DNA of 64,000 bases from Pseudomonadota bacterium (GCA_021324885.1 JAJPIF010000009.1:1-64000); one strand, 5' to 3'; positions 51,683 to 60,976 are shown, numbered from the stretch's first letter. Numbers and translations: made by a program. The notes: generated from the sequence alone by a model not told the origin.

Positions 51683-52960
51683 ATGAACCCTGAGCACAAG
51701 AGCAGGCGAGTGGCGGTGGTGGTGCTGGGCGACCTCGGCCGCAGTCCACGGATGCAATATCACGCGCTGGCCCTTGCCGACAGCGGGATGGAAGTTGATG
51801 TCGTCGCTTACGCGGGCAGCCCTCCTCTGCCGGAACTTTGCGCCAATCCGCGCATTCATCTCGACCTTTTTGACGCCCCCGGCACGGGACTTGTTCCCGG
51901 GAACGCGCACGCCGCGACGCTGGCCCGGATGGCCTGGCGGCTGTTTCGGCAATTCTCGCACCTGTTGTGGACATTGGGTTGGCGCCTGCCCAAACCGGAC
52001 TTCGTCCTGGTCCAAAACCCGCCGGCCATTCCAACTTTGCTGGCGGCCCTGGTTGCGTCCCGTCTGCGCGCGGCGCGGCTGGTGATCGATTGGCATAATT
52101 TCGGCTGCTCGATGCTCACTCTGAAGCTGGCTGCGCAAAGTCCGCTGGTCCGCCTGGCGCGATGGTATGAACGGGGCGTGGGCCGGCGCGCCGACCGCCA
52201 TCTATGTGTTTCGCAGGCCATGCGCGCCGAATTGGCCGAGCATTGGGGAATCCCCGGAGCGATCGTGCTGTATGACCGCCCAGCCGCCCGGTTTGTCCCG
52301 GCGCCGGCTGCGGTGCGGACCGACTTTTGCCGCCGCATCAGTGCCGAACTGGGCCTGCGCTGCGACGGCGATCAGCGTCCGGCCCTGGTAGTTTACCCGA
52401 CGAGCTGGACCCCGGATGAAGACTATCCACTGCTGTTGGAGGCGGCTCGCAAGTGCGAGCAGATGATCAACCGCGACCACCAAAGCGGCGCGCAACGTCC
52501 ATTTCCGGACCTGCTGATCGCGATCACCGGCCGGGGACCGCTGCGCGATCTATACCAGCAGGAAATCGCGCGCCTGGGACTGAAGAAGCTGCACCTGCGA
52601 ACGCTGTGGCTCTCGCCGCAGGATTATCCGCTGATGCTGGGCGCCGCTGATCTGGGTCTGTGCTGCCATCGATCGTCCTCCGGTGTTGATCTGCCGATGA
52701 AGATTGCCGATATGATGGGCGCGGGCTTGCCGGTGCTGGCGCTGAATTATAGCGCGTGTCTGGCCGAGCAGGTGCGCGACGGCGAGACCGGTTTGCTGTT
52801 TGCCGACGCGGACCAACTGGCCAGTCAACTCTATGAACTGTTGCGGGAGTTTCCGGCCGCGCCACGGCTAAAGCGGCTGCGTGACAACGTCCAAAGCTTG
52901 CGGCCGCTGCACTGGGAGGAGGGATGGAAGCTGGAGGCCGCGCCGATTTTCGCGGTTTGA
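51683..52960 (+). CDS. ALG1-like beta-1,4-mannosyltransferase (eukaryote-type)
   Basis: The 425-residue glycosyltransferase matches eukaryotic ALG1 nearly end to end. It has VVVLGDLGRSPRMQYHALAL (about 13-31), VQNPPAIPTL (110-119), LVIDWHNFGCS (133-143), LARWYERGVGRRADRHLCVS (158-177), a YDRPAARF segment, TSWTPDEDYPLLLEA (240-254), ITGRGPLRDLY (281-291), CHRSSSGVDLPMKIADMMG (328-346) and GETGLLF (367-373). In yeast and humans these same blocks define GT33, which adds the first mannose to GlcNAc2-PP-dolichol on the cytosolic face. The N-terminal membrane anchor of the eukaryotic enzyme is absent. Downstream is an ALG2-like gene. The donor and acceptor here are inferred by homology only. Confidence 0.88.
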   Translation: MNPEHKSRRVAVVVLGDLGRSPRMQYHALALADSGMEVDVVAYAGSPPLPELCANPRIHLDLFDAPGTGLVPGNAHAATLARMAWRLFRQFSHLLWTLGWRLPKPDFVLVQNPPAIPTLLAALVASRLRAARLVIDWHNFGCSMLTLKLAAQSPLVRLARWYERGVGRRADRHLCVSQAMRAELAEHWGIPGAIVLYDRPAARFVPAPAAVRTDFCRRISAELGLRCDGDQRPALVVYPTSWTPDEDYPLLLEAARKCEQMINRDHQSGAQRPFPDLLIAITGRGPLRDLYQQEIARLGLKKLHLRTLWLSPQDYPLMLGAADLGLCCHRSSSGVDLPMKIADMMGAGLPVLALNYSACLAEQVRDGETGLLFADADQLASQLYELLREFPAAPRLKRLRDNVQSLRPLHWEEGWKLEAAPIFAV

Positions 52961-54195
52961 TTATGGGTTCCCACTACCGCGTCGCCTTCATCCATCCCGA
53001 CCTCGGTATCGGGGGCGCCGAGCGTTTGGTGGTCGACGCTGCGATGCATTTGCGCGGGGCCGGACACCGCGTGGCCGTGTTTACCGCGTCCCACGACCGC
53101 AATCGCTGCTTCGACGAAACCACCGACGGCAGCCTCGACGTGCACGTGTGCGGACAATTCCTTCCGATGCAGATCGGCCAGCACCTGCGGGTTCCTTGCG
53201 CGATCACTCGAATGGGCTACGTGGCGGGACGGATAGCAGCCGGCACGGATCGATTCGACGTTGTTTTCTGCGATTTGGTGCCACATATAATTCCGATTTT
53301 GCGGTTTTTTACCGGATCCAAAATTCTATATTACTGCCATTACCCCGATCAGCTCGTAGCGCCCCAACGCGCGGGATGGTATCGCTGGTATCGCGCACCA
53401 ATCGATCGCCTGGAGGAGATCACCACGGGGATGGCCCATCGGATTGTGGTCAACAGCGAGTATACCGCAGCCGCGTTTCGCCGCATCTTTCCGCGGCTTA
53501 AGGGACACGCCCTGGAAGTTGTATATCCCGGCGTCAATGTGGACCTTTACGATCAGGCCGCGCAAACCGACTGCGAACCCACCGCTCAAATCACCATCCT
53601 GTCACTTGGCCGTTATGAACCCGCCAAGAATGCCGCTTTGGCGATCGCAGCGCTTGCGCAATTGCGCACCTGCCTGGCGGCTGAATTGTTTGACCGTATC
53701 CAACTGGTGATAGCGGGCGGATTCGATGAGCGTCTGGCAGAATGCCGCCGCACGATTGCCGATTTGCAGGCGGCGGCCCGTTGCCACGGGCTGGAGCGCC
53801 AGGTCAAGCTCCTGAAATCGTTGTCCAAAGAGGAAATCCTGGTGCTGCTCTCGCGCAGTTTGTGCGTCGTTCACACCGCGCCGCATGAACATTTTGGTTA
53901 CGTGCCGCTCGAAGCGATGGCGGCCGGGCGTGCGGTGGTGGTGGCCAACACCGGCGGCCCCGCCGAAACCGTGGTGGACGGCGTGACCGGCTTCGTGCGT
54001 CCGCCTACGCCCCAGGACTTCGCCGGCGCCCTTGCGCAACTGATACGCGACCCGGCCGCGGCGCGGCGGATGGGCCAGGCCGGACGCGATCATGTGCGCG
54101 CGCGTTTCTCCCGCGCCAGCTTCGGGGCCGGATTGGAGCGCGTCATCGATCAGGAAATGCGCGGCGAAACCTCCGGCTCATGGAGGCAGGCGTGA
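52924..54195 (+). CDS. ALG2-like GT4 mannosyltransferase (eukaryote-type)
   Basis: The product aligns by eye along its length with eukaryotic ALG2: FIHPDLGIGGAERLVVDAAM, FDVVFCDLVPHIIPILRF, KILYYCHYPDQLV, YRAPIDRLEEITTGMAHRIV then VNSEYTAAAF, LSLGRYEPAKNAALAI, VIAGGFDERLAE and EHFGYVPLEAMAAG (the E-x7-E donor site). ALG2 adds the second and third mannoses in dolichol-linked oligosaccharide assembly. Two starts are possible. ATG 52924 has GGAGG 4 bases upstream and overlaps the ALG1-like gene by 37 bases; ATG 52963 follows that stop by two bases and starts right at the homology. Either way the two genes are coupled. The gene overlaps the flippase gene by four bases. Confidence 0.87.
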   Translation: MEAGGRADFRGLIMGSHYRVAFIHPDLGIGGAERLVVDAAMHLRGAGHRVAVFTASHDRNRCFDETTDGSLDVHVCGQFLPMQIGQHLRVPCAITRMGYVAGRIAAGTDRFDVVFCDLVPHIIPILRFFTGSKILYYCHYPDQLVAPQRAGWYRWYRAPIDRLEEITTGMAHRIVVNSEYTAAAFRRIFPRLKGHALEVVYPGVNVDLYDQAAQTDCEPTAQITILSLGRYEPAKNAALAIAALAQLRTCLAAELFDRIQLVIAGGFDERLAECRRTIADLQAAARCHGLERQVKLLKSLSKEEILVLLSRSLCVVHTAPHEHFGYVPLEAMAAGRAVVVANTGGPAETVVDGVTGFVRPPTPQDFAGALAQLIRDPAAARRMGQAGRDHVRARFSRASFGAGLERVIDQEMRGETSGSWRQA

Positions 54196-56039
54196 CCGGA
54201 GCGCTGCATAAAGCGCGCAGCTCGATCTTTGCGACCTTGCGTCAATGCGTGGCGATGTTGCCGGCGTCGATGCGTTGGAAATGGGCGGCACTGATTCCGC
54301 TCTCGCTGCTGACCGGAATCGTCGAGGCCGGCGCCGCCGCCGGCGTCTTTGCCTTAATCAAGATCATCGACAGCCCGGCCCAGATCGCCCATTCGCGCCT
54401 GGCGGCCACTATCGCGGCCGTTCTGCCCGGCCTCACCGCGCGCGGGCAGTTGCTGTTGTTTACCGTTCTGCTGGCGCTCTATTACGTGGTCAAGAATCTG
54501 CTGGTGATCGGCACCCAGTACCTTCGCCATAAAATCGCCGGTGAATCGACCGCGCAGCTCAAGTCCACCATGCTGAGGGGCTATTTGTTCGCCCCTTATC
54601 CATTTCACCTGGGCCGCAACTCCGCCGATCTGATTTCGAACACCAACTTCTGCGTCGAGATGGCGTGCACCGAGGCGATGGAGGCGGCGGTGGCCGCCGG
54701 CTCTGAACTGCTTACCGCCGCTGCAATCACGGTGGTGCTGCTGGTGATGGCCCCCAAGGTAACACTGTTAGCAAGCGGTTTTCTGCTGGCATTGATCCTT
54801 CTGCTGCTGCGGCTGACGCGGCGGATGGCCGAATACTACGGAACCCAACGCCATCAGCTTGAACGAACCGCCCTGCAGACCCTCCAGGAGGCGCTGGGCG
54901 CGATCAAAGAAGTCAAAACTTTGGGCCGCGAGAACTTCTTCTATACCAGGTTCCGTGCGCAGCAGTTCGGGTTGGTGAAGCTCGGTTACATTGGCAGGAT
55001 GCTGGAAACCATGGTGCCACCGGTGACAGAAACCATTTTTATTTGCAGCGCGCTGCTGGTAGTCGCGCTGATTACCGGAACTGCGAAGACCGCCGCGCAA
55101 GGCGCGCCGCTGTTGGGGCTGTTTGCCTATGCGGCTTTTCGGGTCGTACCCGCCGCCAATCGCGTCGGATGGCGAATCAACCAGGTGCGCGCCGCCGCGC
55201 CGTCGGTACACCGCCTTTACCAGGATTACATGCTGGTCGCCGCCGCGCCGGCCAGGCCCGTCGAGCCGCGCGCGCCCCGTCCGCGCTTTCATCAGAGCAT
55301 CGCGCTCGACCACGTCTCATATACGTTCGCGGGTGCCAAGACCGCGGCTGTGCAGGACGTCAGCCTGGCCATCGAATTCGGCGAATCGGTTGGGATCGTG
55401 GGCCCAACCGGTGCCGGCAAAACGACGCTGGTGGATCTCGTGGCGGGGCTGCTGCAACCGACATCCGGCCGTATTCTGATCGATAGCGAGGATTTGAGCG
55501 GCCGGCTCGCCGCCTGGAGGGCTGACATCGGCTACGTTCCGCAGTCGATTTTCCTGCTCGACGACACCTTGCGGCGCAATATCACGCTAGGAATCGACCA
55601 GGCCGAGATCGACGAGGCTCGGGTGCGCACCGCCGTTCGTATCGCGCAACTGGAGCGGCTGATCGCCGAACTGCCCCAGGGCCTTGACACCCCCGTGGGC
55701 GAGCGCGGGATGCGGTTGTCGGGCGGCGAACGCCAGCGCATCGGTATCGCGCGCGCGCTTTATCACGATCCGGGCCTGCTGATCTTCGACGAAGCGACTT
55801 CGGCGCTGGATAATGCCACCGAGGCCGCGATCAATGAAGCGATCGAAGCGTTGCATGGGAAAAAGACTCTGCTGGTCGTGGCCCACCGCCTGAGCAGCGT
55901 GCGGCGCTGCGATCGGCTGGTACTCATGGCGGAGGGACAGGTCAGGGCCTGCGGTTCGTATGATGCGCTCCTGCGCGATTTCCCGGAGTTCCAACGCATG
56001 GTGCGCGCCCAGGATCGCGTCGATCCGCTATCAAATTAA
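54192..56039 (+). CDS. PglK-type ABC transporter (lipid-linked oligosaccharide flippase)
   Basis: I chose GTG 54192: GGAGG (54182-54186) stands five bases ahead, and the GTGA overlaps the previous stop. The product has 615 residues: a six-helix membrane domain (about 28-345) and an ATPase domain with [17 protein letters not shown] (Walker A, about 403-419), the Q-loop in [27 protein letters not shown] (signature) and [14 protein letters not shown] (Walker B). The segment [19 protein letters not shown], just before the ATPase, resembles the R-x-x-P-x-x-N-R segment of Campylobacter PglK, which flips lipid-linked glycans. It most likely moves the glycolipid made by the adjacent transferases to the periplasmic side. 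Confidence 0.88.
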   Translation: MTGALHKARSSIFATLRQCVAMLPASMRWKWAALIPLSLLTGIVEAGAAAGVFALIKIIDSPAQIAHSRLAATIAAVLPGLTARGQLLLFTVLLALYYVVKNLLVIGTQYLRHKIAGESTAQLKSTMLRGYLFAPYPFHLGRNSADLISNTNFCVEMACTEAMEAAVAAGSELLTAAAITVVLLVMAPKVTLLASGFLLALILLLLRLTRRMAEYYGTQRHQLERTALQTLQEALGAIKEVKTLGRENFFYTRFRAQQFGLVKLGYIGRMLETMVPPVTETIFICSALLVVALITGTAKTAAQGAPLLGLFAYAAFRVVPAANRVGWRINQVRAAAPSVHRLYQDYMLVAAAPARPVEPRAPRPRFHQSIALDHVSYTFAGAKTAAVQDVSLAIEFGESVGIVGPTGAGKTTLVDLVAGLLQPTSGRILIDSEDLSGRLAAWRADIGYVPQSIFLLDDTLRRNITLGIDQAEIDEARVRTAVRIAQLERLIAELPQGLDTPVGERGMRLSGGERQRIGIARALYHDPGLLIFDEATSALDNATEAAINEAIEALHGKKTLLVVAHRLSSVRRCDRLVLMAEGQVRACGSYDALLRDFPEFQRMVRAQDRVDPLSN

Positions 56040-56050
56040 AACCGCAGACT

Positions 56051-57316
56051 TCAGTAACCGATCCGTTCCGCGATTACCTGAATACCGTAGCGCGGGCGCA
56101 GCGTGATCAGCGGATACATCTGAACCGGATGATCGGGGACCAGCCTCAGGCGCCAGCGCTGCGCGATCGTACACAGAATAATTACAGCTTCGGTCAACGC
56201 GAATTGACTGCCGATACACGCACGCGGCCCGCCGCCGAATGGAAAATACGTGTATTTCGGCCGCGCTGCGCTCCGCTGCGGGGTGAAACGCTCGGGATCG
56301 AACCGCTCGGGGTCGGGCCAGAAATCGGGATGGCGATGGGTCACGTACTGGCTGATGTAGAGGAGCGAGCCGCGCTTGATCCTGTAACCCGCCAATTCAT
56401 CTTCCTCGATATTGGATCGTGAAAACGCCCAGGCCGGTGGATAAAGCCGCATCGACTCCTCGATCACCATCATCGCGTATTTCAGCCGCGGCACATCCTC
56501 GACCTGCGGCGGACGGCCATTGAGCACTGCGGCCACTTCCGCCTGCAGCCTGGCCTCAGCGTCGGGATTTTGCCCGAGCAAATACCAGGTCCAGGCCAGG
56601 GCATTGGCAGTGGTTTCATGTCCGGCCAGAAGGAAGGTCGCAATTTCGTCGCGCACCTGGAGGTCGGACAGTGGTTTTCCGCTCTGCTGATCACGCGCGG
56701 ACAACAGTAACGACAGCAGATCGTCGGGCCAGTCCGCGGATGCGCGGCGAGCCGCGATAATCTTCCAGATCACCGAATCAAGCGTTCGCGACGCCCTACG
56801 AGTTCGGCGATTGGATCGCGACGGAATAAACGCAAACAGCGCCGAAAGCCCCGCCTGCGCCATCGACTCGTTCATCGTCGTCAGCGCCTCGCCGATGAGT
56901 CTGGCGTATTGGGTGATATCGACGCTGAACAGCGCGCGCGCCACAATCGCCAGCGTCACGCGCGTCATCTCCGCGGCGACGTCGAACGGCTCCCGATCCC
57001 TGCCGCAGCGCTCCCATTGGCACGCCAGCCTCTGCGCCTCCTGAGTCACAATCGCGCCCGCCTGTACTATGCGTTCGCGCACAAAGATCGGCTGGATCAG
57101 CCGGCGCTGGCGCGTCCAGTAGGAGCCGTCGCTGGTCAGCAGACCGTTGCCGAGGCCGCGCCTTAACAGCCGATAATCGATGTTTTCCTTGGTGTAGTTG
57201 TCGTGGTTGTCCTGAACGACGTGTTTGATGTCGTCGGGATGCGCGACCAGGTAGGCGCGCACCAACGGCATCCTGAGCCGGACGATGTCGCCGTACTCCT
57301 GGCGCGCGCGAACCAC
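56051..57316 (-). CDS. Cytochrome P450 (N-terminus not fully resolved)
   Basis: The 421 residues from the GTG at 57316 contain the P450 core: I-helix [12 protein letters not shown] (231-242), ExxR in [15 protein letters not shown] (286-300), PERFDPERF, and the haem loop [12 protein letters not shown] with the Cys at 367. The I-helix and C-terminal pattern are of the CYP102/CYP4-like, fatty-acid or alkane-acting type. The same frame continues upstream and encodes EPPSPPRHFLLGN and [10 protein letters not shown], a normal P450 N-terminus, but has no ATG, GTG or TTG until a stop near 57556. The gene therefore probably starts at a rare codon (CTG at 57404-57406 is one option) or inside the hydrolase gene. 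No ferredoxin gene is nearby. Confidence 0.87.
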   Translation of the reverse strand: MVRARQEYGDIVRLRMPLVRAYLVAHPDDIKHVVQDNHDNYTKENIDYRLLRRGLGNGLLTSDGSYWTRQRRLIQPIFVRERIVQAGAIVTQEAQRLACQWERCGRDREPFDVAAEMTRVTLAIVARALFSVDITQYARLIGEALTTMNESMAQAGLSALFAFIPSRSNRRTRRASRTLDSVIWKIIAARRASADWPDDLLSLLLSARDQQSGKPLSDLQVRDEIATFLLAGHETTANALAWTWYLLGQNPDAEARLQAEVAAVLNGRPPQVEDVPRLKYAMMVIEESMRLYPPAWAFSRSNIEEDELAGYRIKRGSLLYISQYVTHRHPDFWPDPERFDPERFTPQRSAARPKYTYFPFGGGPRACIGSQFALTEAVIILCTIAQRWRLRLVPDHPVQMYPLITLRPRYGIQVIAERIGY

Positions 57317-57435
57317 GAACTCAAGCGGACTGCGGCCCAGTTCCGGAGCGTTTCCCAGCAGAAAGTGGCGCGGCGGCGACGGCGGTTCGCGGCGCGCGCT
57401 CCACAGACGCCGCCAGACCCGCGCCGGCGCGTTGT

Positions 57436-58218
57436 TTACTGCTTTAGAAATCGTTTCACCGCATCGCAGAATTTTTGCGTCTGCTCGTGAACTACGGCGT
57501 GCCCGGCCTGGGGAATAATCACCTCGCTGCAGTTGCGGATGTGACGCTTGAATTCACCGGCGTACACCGGCGGCACCAGCCGATCCGACGCGCCCCAAAT
57601 CAGCAACGTGGGCGCCGCGATACGGTATGCGCGCTTCTTCAACCCCCGATCGGGGATAGCCCACAAAAACTTGCCCGCCATTGTCATCCGCTTGACCCTT
57701 TCCACGTACATTGCCGCCATCTGCTCCCGATCCTCAGGCATCTTCATCATCATCTGCGCCAGGGGCGAGTTGGGATCGTGAAAGATGAGGCCGGGCAGCT
57801 CCTTGGGATCGGCCGCGAAGAAATCGGGTATCGGATGCTCCTCCAGCCAGAATCCGGCCGGCGCGACCAGGACCAGCTTGCGCGCGCGATGCACGTCGAG
57901 GGCGGCGAGTTCGGCAGCGAGCATCCCACCCATCGAATGGCCCACGATGTAGGCGCTGTCCAGATGCAGGTCGTCCATCAACTGATGGTAGAACAGCGCA
58001 GCATCGATCACGTCGTCGATCAGTTCCCCACCCGTGGATTCGCCAAAGCCGGGCAGGTGCGGCGCGATCACCTTGAAATCTCGGCCCAGTTCCTCCAGTG
58101 CAGGATCGGGTTCGAACAGTCCGCCCGCGCCGTGCAAAAACAGCAACGGCTCGCCGCTGCCGAAGGTGAAAAGTTCAACCGAAAACCGTCCGCCGCCAAT
58201 ACTTTGCTGTGTCTTCAC
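57436..58218 (-). CDS. Alpha/beta hydrolase
   Basis: The 260-residue protein is a classic alpha/beta hydrolase: LLFLHGAGGLFE (oxyanion region), VIAPHLPGFGEST, YIVGHSMGGMLAAELAALD with the nucleophile Ser, LLIWGASDRLVPP with the catalytic Asp and PQAGHAVVHEQ with the catalytic His. It should hydrolyse an ester, lactone or ring-cleavage product. The start overlaps the stop of the LLM gene by four bases, and its 3' end runs into the frame of the P450, so the three genes form one unit. Confidence 0.9.
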   Translation of the reverse strand: MKTQQSIGGGRFSVELFTFGSGEPLLFLHGAGGLFEPDPALEELGRDFKVIAPHLPGFGESTGGELIDDVIDAALFYHQLMDDLHLDSAYIVGHSMGGMLAAELAALDVHRARKLVLVAPAGFWLEEHPIPDFFAADPKELPGLIFHDPNSPLAQMMMKMPEDREQMAAMYVERVKRMTMAGKFLWAIPDRGLKKRAYRIAAPTLLIWGASDRLVPPVYAGEFKRHIRNCSEVIIPQAGHAVVHEQTQKFCDAVKRFLKQ

Positions 58219-59498
58219 TTGGCAACCTCGCTGGAGACGTAGCTTTCGCCCGGCACGCGCGACGCGCTCGCCCCCGCGCCATCCACGGGAGCGGGCCTGG
58301 CGCGGTCGGCCTGCGGCAGCGGATGCGGCGACCAGCGATCCTGGTAGTCACTCCATAAGCCGCGCAGATGCGGCATCACCTCCCGCGCAAACAATTCGGT
58401 GCTCATGCGCGTCACCTCCGAGGGCATCGAGCCGAACTGCAGCAGCGCCATCAGATGGCCGCAGCGCAGCGTCTTGAGCGCCTCGGTCAGCCGTTCGCGC
58501 ACGGTCTTCGGCGAGCCCGCGATGATATAACCGCCGTCGAGAAATTCCTTCCAGCTGAGCCCGCTCATATTCGGCCGCCCGTACTGCGCCAGCAGACCGT
58601 ACTTGATTGTGTCGAGCGTGCGATAGCCGGGGGCGTCGGCAAAGCCGCTATAGATATGCAGGCAGCGATTGTAGAAGTAATCCATGTGCGGAGCAAAGAT
58701 GCGTTCGGCTTCCTCGTCGGTCGGCGCCACCGCCATCGTCTGGACGAATCCAAGGCTATAGGGATTGGCTTCCTTGTTGAGCCGGTTCATCGTCTCCCAA
58801 TAGCCGTCGGTGATGCGTTTGCCGTGCATATGGCCGATGAAGGAGAGGAACGAATACTGGTAGTCGTGTCGGGCGCAGAACTCCCACGTCTCGATCGAAC
58901 CGCCGCCGGGAATCCATATCGGCGGATGCGGCTTTTGCAGCGGACGCGGCCACAGGTTCACGTAGCGCAGTTGGGTGAATTTGCCGTTGAAACTGAAGAT
59001 GTCCTCCGCCGTCCAGGCTTTGAGGATCAAATCATGGGCTTCGTAGTATTTCTCGCGCAGCAGCGCCGGCGTCTGCCCATAGCAGAAATTGGTATCCATC
59101 GAGGTGCCGACGGGAAAGCCGGCGACCAGACGCCCGCCGCTTAGCACGTCGAGCATCGCGAATTCCTCGGCCACGCGAATCGGCGGGTTGTACAGAGCGA
59201 TCGAATTGCCGAGCACGACCAGGTTGGCGCGCGAGGTGCGCCGCGCCAGCGCCGCCGCCATGATGTTGGGCGAGGGCATCATGCCGTAGCCGTTTTGATG
59301 GTGTTCGTTGCAGCCCAGTCCGTCGAAACCAACCTGGTCGGCGAATTCCAGCGAGTCGAGATACTCGTTGTAAAGCTGATGGCCGATCTTCGGGTCGTAC
59401 AGGGTGCGCGGAATGTCCACCCAGACGCTATGGTACTTCTGCTTGAAGTCGTCGGGCAAAAAGCGATACGGCATCAAGTGAAACCATGTGAATTTCAT
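58215..59498 (-). CDS. LLM-class flavin-dependent oxidoreductase
   Basis: The 427-residue luciferase-like enzyme has the family opening MKFTWFHLMPYRFLPDDFK, then DGLGCNEHHQNGYGMMPSPNIMAAALARRTSRANLVVLGNSIALYNPPIRVAEEFAMLDVLSGGR in pieces that match the FMN-binding barrel, IWIPGGGSIETWEFC, and GSPKTVRERLTEALKTLRCGHL. It is the first gene of an LLM-hydrolase-P450 set. Sequence features alone do not tell whether it uses FMNH2 or F420. It is a distant paralogue of the protein at 35997-37238, with which it shares the EHH motif. Confidence 0.9.
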   Translation of the reverse strand: MKFTWFHLMPYRFLPDDFKQKYHSVWVDIPRTLYDPKIGHQLYNEYLDSLEFADQVGFDGLGCNEHHQNGYGMMPSPNIMAAALARRTSRANLVVLGNSIALYNPPIRVAEEFAMLDVLSGGRLVAGFPVGTSMDTNFCYGQTPALLREKYYEAHDLILKAWTAEDIFSFNGKFTQLRYVNLWPRPLQKPHPPIWIPGGGSIETWEFCARHDYQYSFLSFIGHMHGKRITDGYWETMNRLNKEANPYSLGFVQTMAVAPTDEEAERIFAPHMDYFYNRCLHIYSGFADAPGYRTLDTIKYGLLAQYGRPNMSGLSWKEFLDGGYIIAGSPKTVRERLTEALKTLRCGHLMALLQFGSMPSEVTRMSTELFAREVMPHLRGLWSDYQDRWSPHPLPQADRARPAPVDGAGASASRVPGESYVSSEVAK

Positions 59499-59722
59499 GA
59501 GTATTTTTCCTTCCCAGATTTTTTGTTTTTCCCCGGTCCACAGCCGCTAAAATGCGGCAAACCTATGCACCAAAACGCCTCCGGACGTGATCTTTTTATC
59601 GCATCGCGGCCTAATAGCAATAGTCGCACCTACCCATTTCACGGCAAGCCAGGTTTCGTGTTACAACGCAAGCCATCGGCGAGCGCACACTGGGCCGCCG
59701 AAGTGAACGAAGGATACAGCTT

Positions 59723-60976
59723 ATGGCCAGTCGCACTCGGCGGGGATGGACGATTGTCGCCGTGTTCTTTTTCGCCCAGTTCTTTATCGTAGGCGGGGCC
59801 TACGACACCGCCGGAGTGTTCTTCACCCCGCTGGTCAAGCACTTCGGATGGAGCCGCACTCAGGTCTCGATGCTGACTTCAGCAATCAGCCTGGCCGCCG
59901 CGATAGTCGGCCCCGGCATCGGCTGGATGCTGGATCGTTTCGAGGCCAAATGGATGACCACGATCGCCGCGGTGCTGTGCGGCCTCGCGTTCCTGATGGC
60001 CAGCACGGTCCACACTCTGGTCTGGATGGTGACGGCGTACGCGCTGCTGGGCGCCGGCGCCGCGGCCTCGACGATGATCCCAACCTACTTCGTTATCAGC
60101 AACTGGTTTGTGGAACGCCGGGCCCTGGCGATGACCCTGGCCATCACCGGAATCGAAGTCGGCGGCACCGTAACTGCCATGACCGTGGCCTTTGTGATCG
60201 CGCACGCCGGATGGCGCACCGCGTACCTGGTGCTCGCGGCCCCGGTTTTCATCGTGGTCGTGCCAACGCTGTTGATGTTCGTCCGCAGCCGCCCGGCCAC
60301 CGTTTCAGCCTCGGCGGTTCATGTGCCGGAGGGACATCACGGTTCGAGCGATCCGAGCCAGCCGGGGCTGGAAGTGAGAACGGCGCTGCGCGAGCGTTCA
60401 TTCTGGCTCATCGCAATTTCATACCTGGTTTATGCGATCGTCGGCACCGCGCTGGTCGTCCATCTGGTTCCATACTTGATCGGTCTGGGACTTACGCCGC
60501 AGCGCGCGGCGGCAGTGCTGAGCATCACCTTGGCGCTTAACGCGATCGGCAAGCCCAGCTTCGGCGCGCTGGCCGACCGTTTCGGCATCCGCCTGATGTA
60601 CAGCCTGAATCTGTTTATGGTGGGATGCGGAGTGGTGTTGCTGCTGTACGCGCGCCATTTCGCGATGCTGGCGGGGTTTACGCTGGTGTATGGGCTGTCG
60701 GTGGGAGCGCCGATTGCCCTGATGCCGACGATTCTGGCCGACTCGGTGGGTCTGCGCCGCTACGGCTCGCTGTCGGGCATGCTGGTCACGCTGGGCGTAA
60801 TCGGCAGCGCGTCGGGCCCGATTCTGGCCGGCGCCATGTTCGATCGGACCTCCAGCTATATCGTGATTTTCGAACTGTTCGCCATCGGCCTGCTCATCGC
60901 AGGTTTTCTCCCGATGGCCTGCGTCTCATACCGCGAACGTCAGACCGCTTCGCAACCGGCCGCCCAAACGGCCTGA
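59723..60976 (+). CDS. MFS transporter
   Basis: The 417-residue protein has twelve predicted helices with the MFS central loop between helices 6 and 7 (residues about 190-215). The helix 1-4 block shows TIVAVFFFAQFFIVGGAYDTAGVFF and GPGIGWMLDRFEAKWM (motif A-like D-R), and helix 8-9 ALADRFGIRLMYSLNL (second motif A). It is in the monocarboxylate/OFA-like group of MFS proteins that take up organic acids. AAGGA precedes the ATG by about ten bases. It is divergent from the LLM-hydrolase-P450 set and may import their substrate; this is a guess. Confidence 0.9.
   Translation: MASRTRRGWTIVAVFFFAQFFIVGGAYDTAGVFFTPLVKHFGWSRTQVSMLTSAISLAAAIVGPGIGWMLDRFEAKWMTTIAAVLCGLAFLMASTVHTLVWMVTAYALLGAGAAASTMIPTYFVISNWFVERRALAMTLAITGIEVGGTVTAMTVAFVIAHAGWRTAYLVLAAPVFIVVVPTLLMFVRSRPATVSASAVHVPEGHHGSSDPSQPGLEVRTALRERSFWLIAISYLVYAIVGTALVVHLVPYLIGLGLTPQRAAAVLSITLALNAIGKPSFGALADRFGIRLMYSLNLFMVGCGVVLLLYARHFAMLAGFTLVYGLSVGAPIALMPTILADSVGLRRYGSLSGMLVTLGVIGSASGPILAGAMFDRTSSYIVIFELFAIGLLIAGFLPMACVSYRERQTASQPAAQTA

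Noticed and set aside
51683-56039. Reading the locus as a simple exopolysaccharide or O-antigen cluster
   Set aside because: No polymerase, Wzz, Wza or initiating transferase is present, and the transferases match ALG1 and ALG2 motifs rather than capsule GT4 enzymes; not fully excluded, however.
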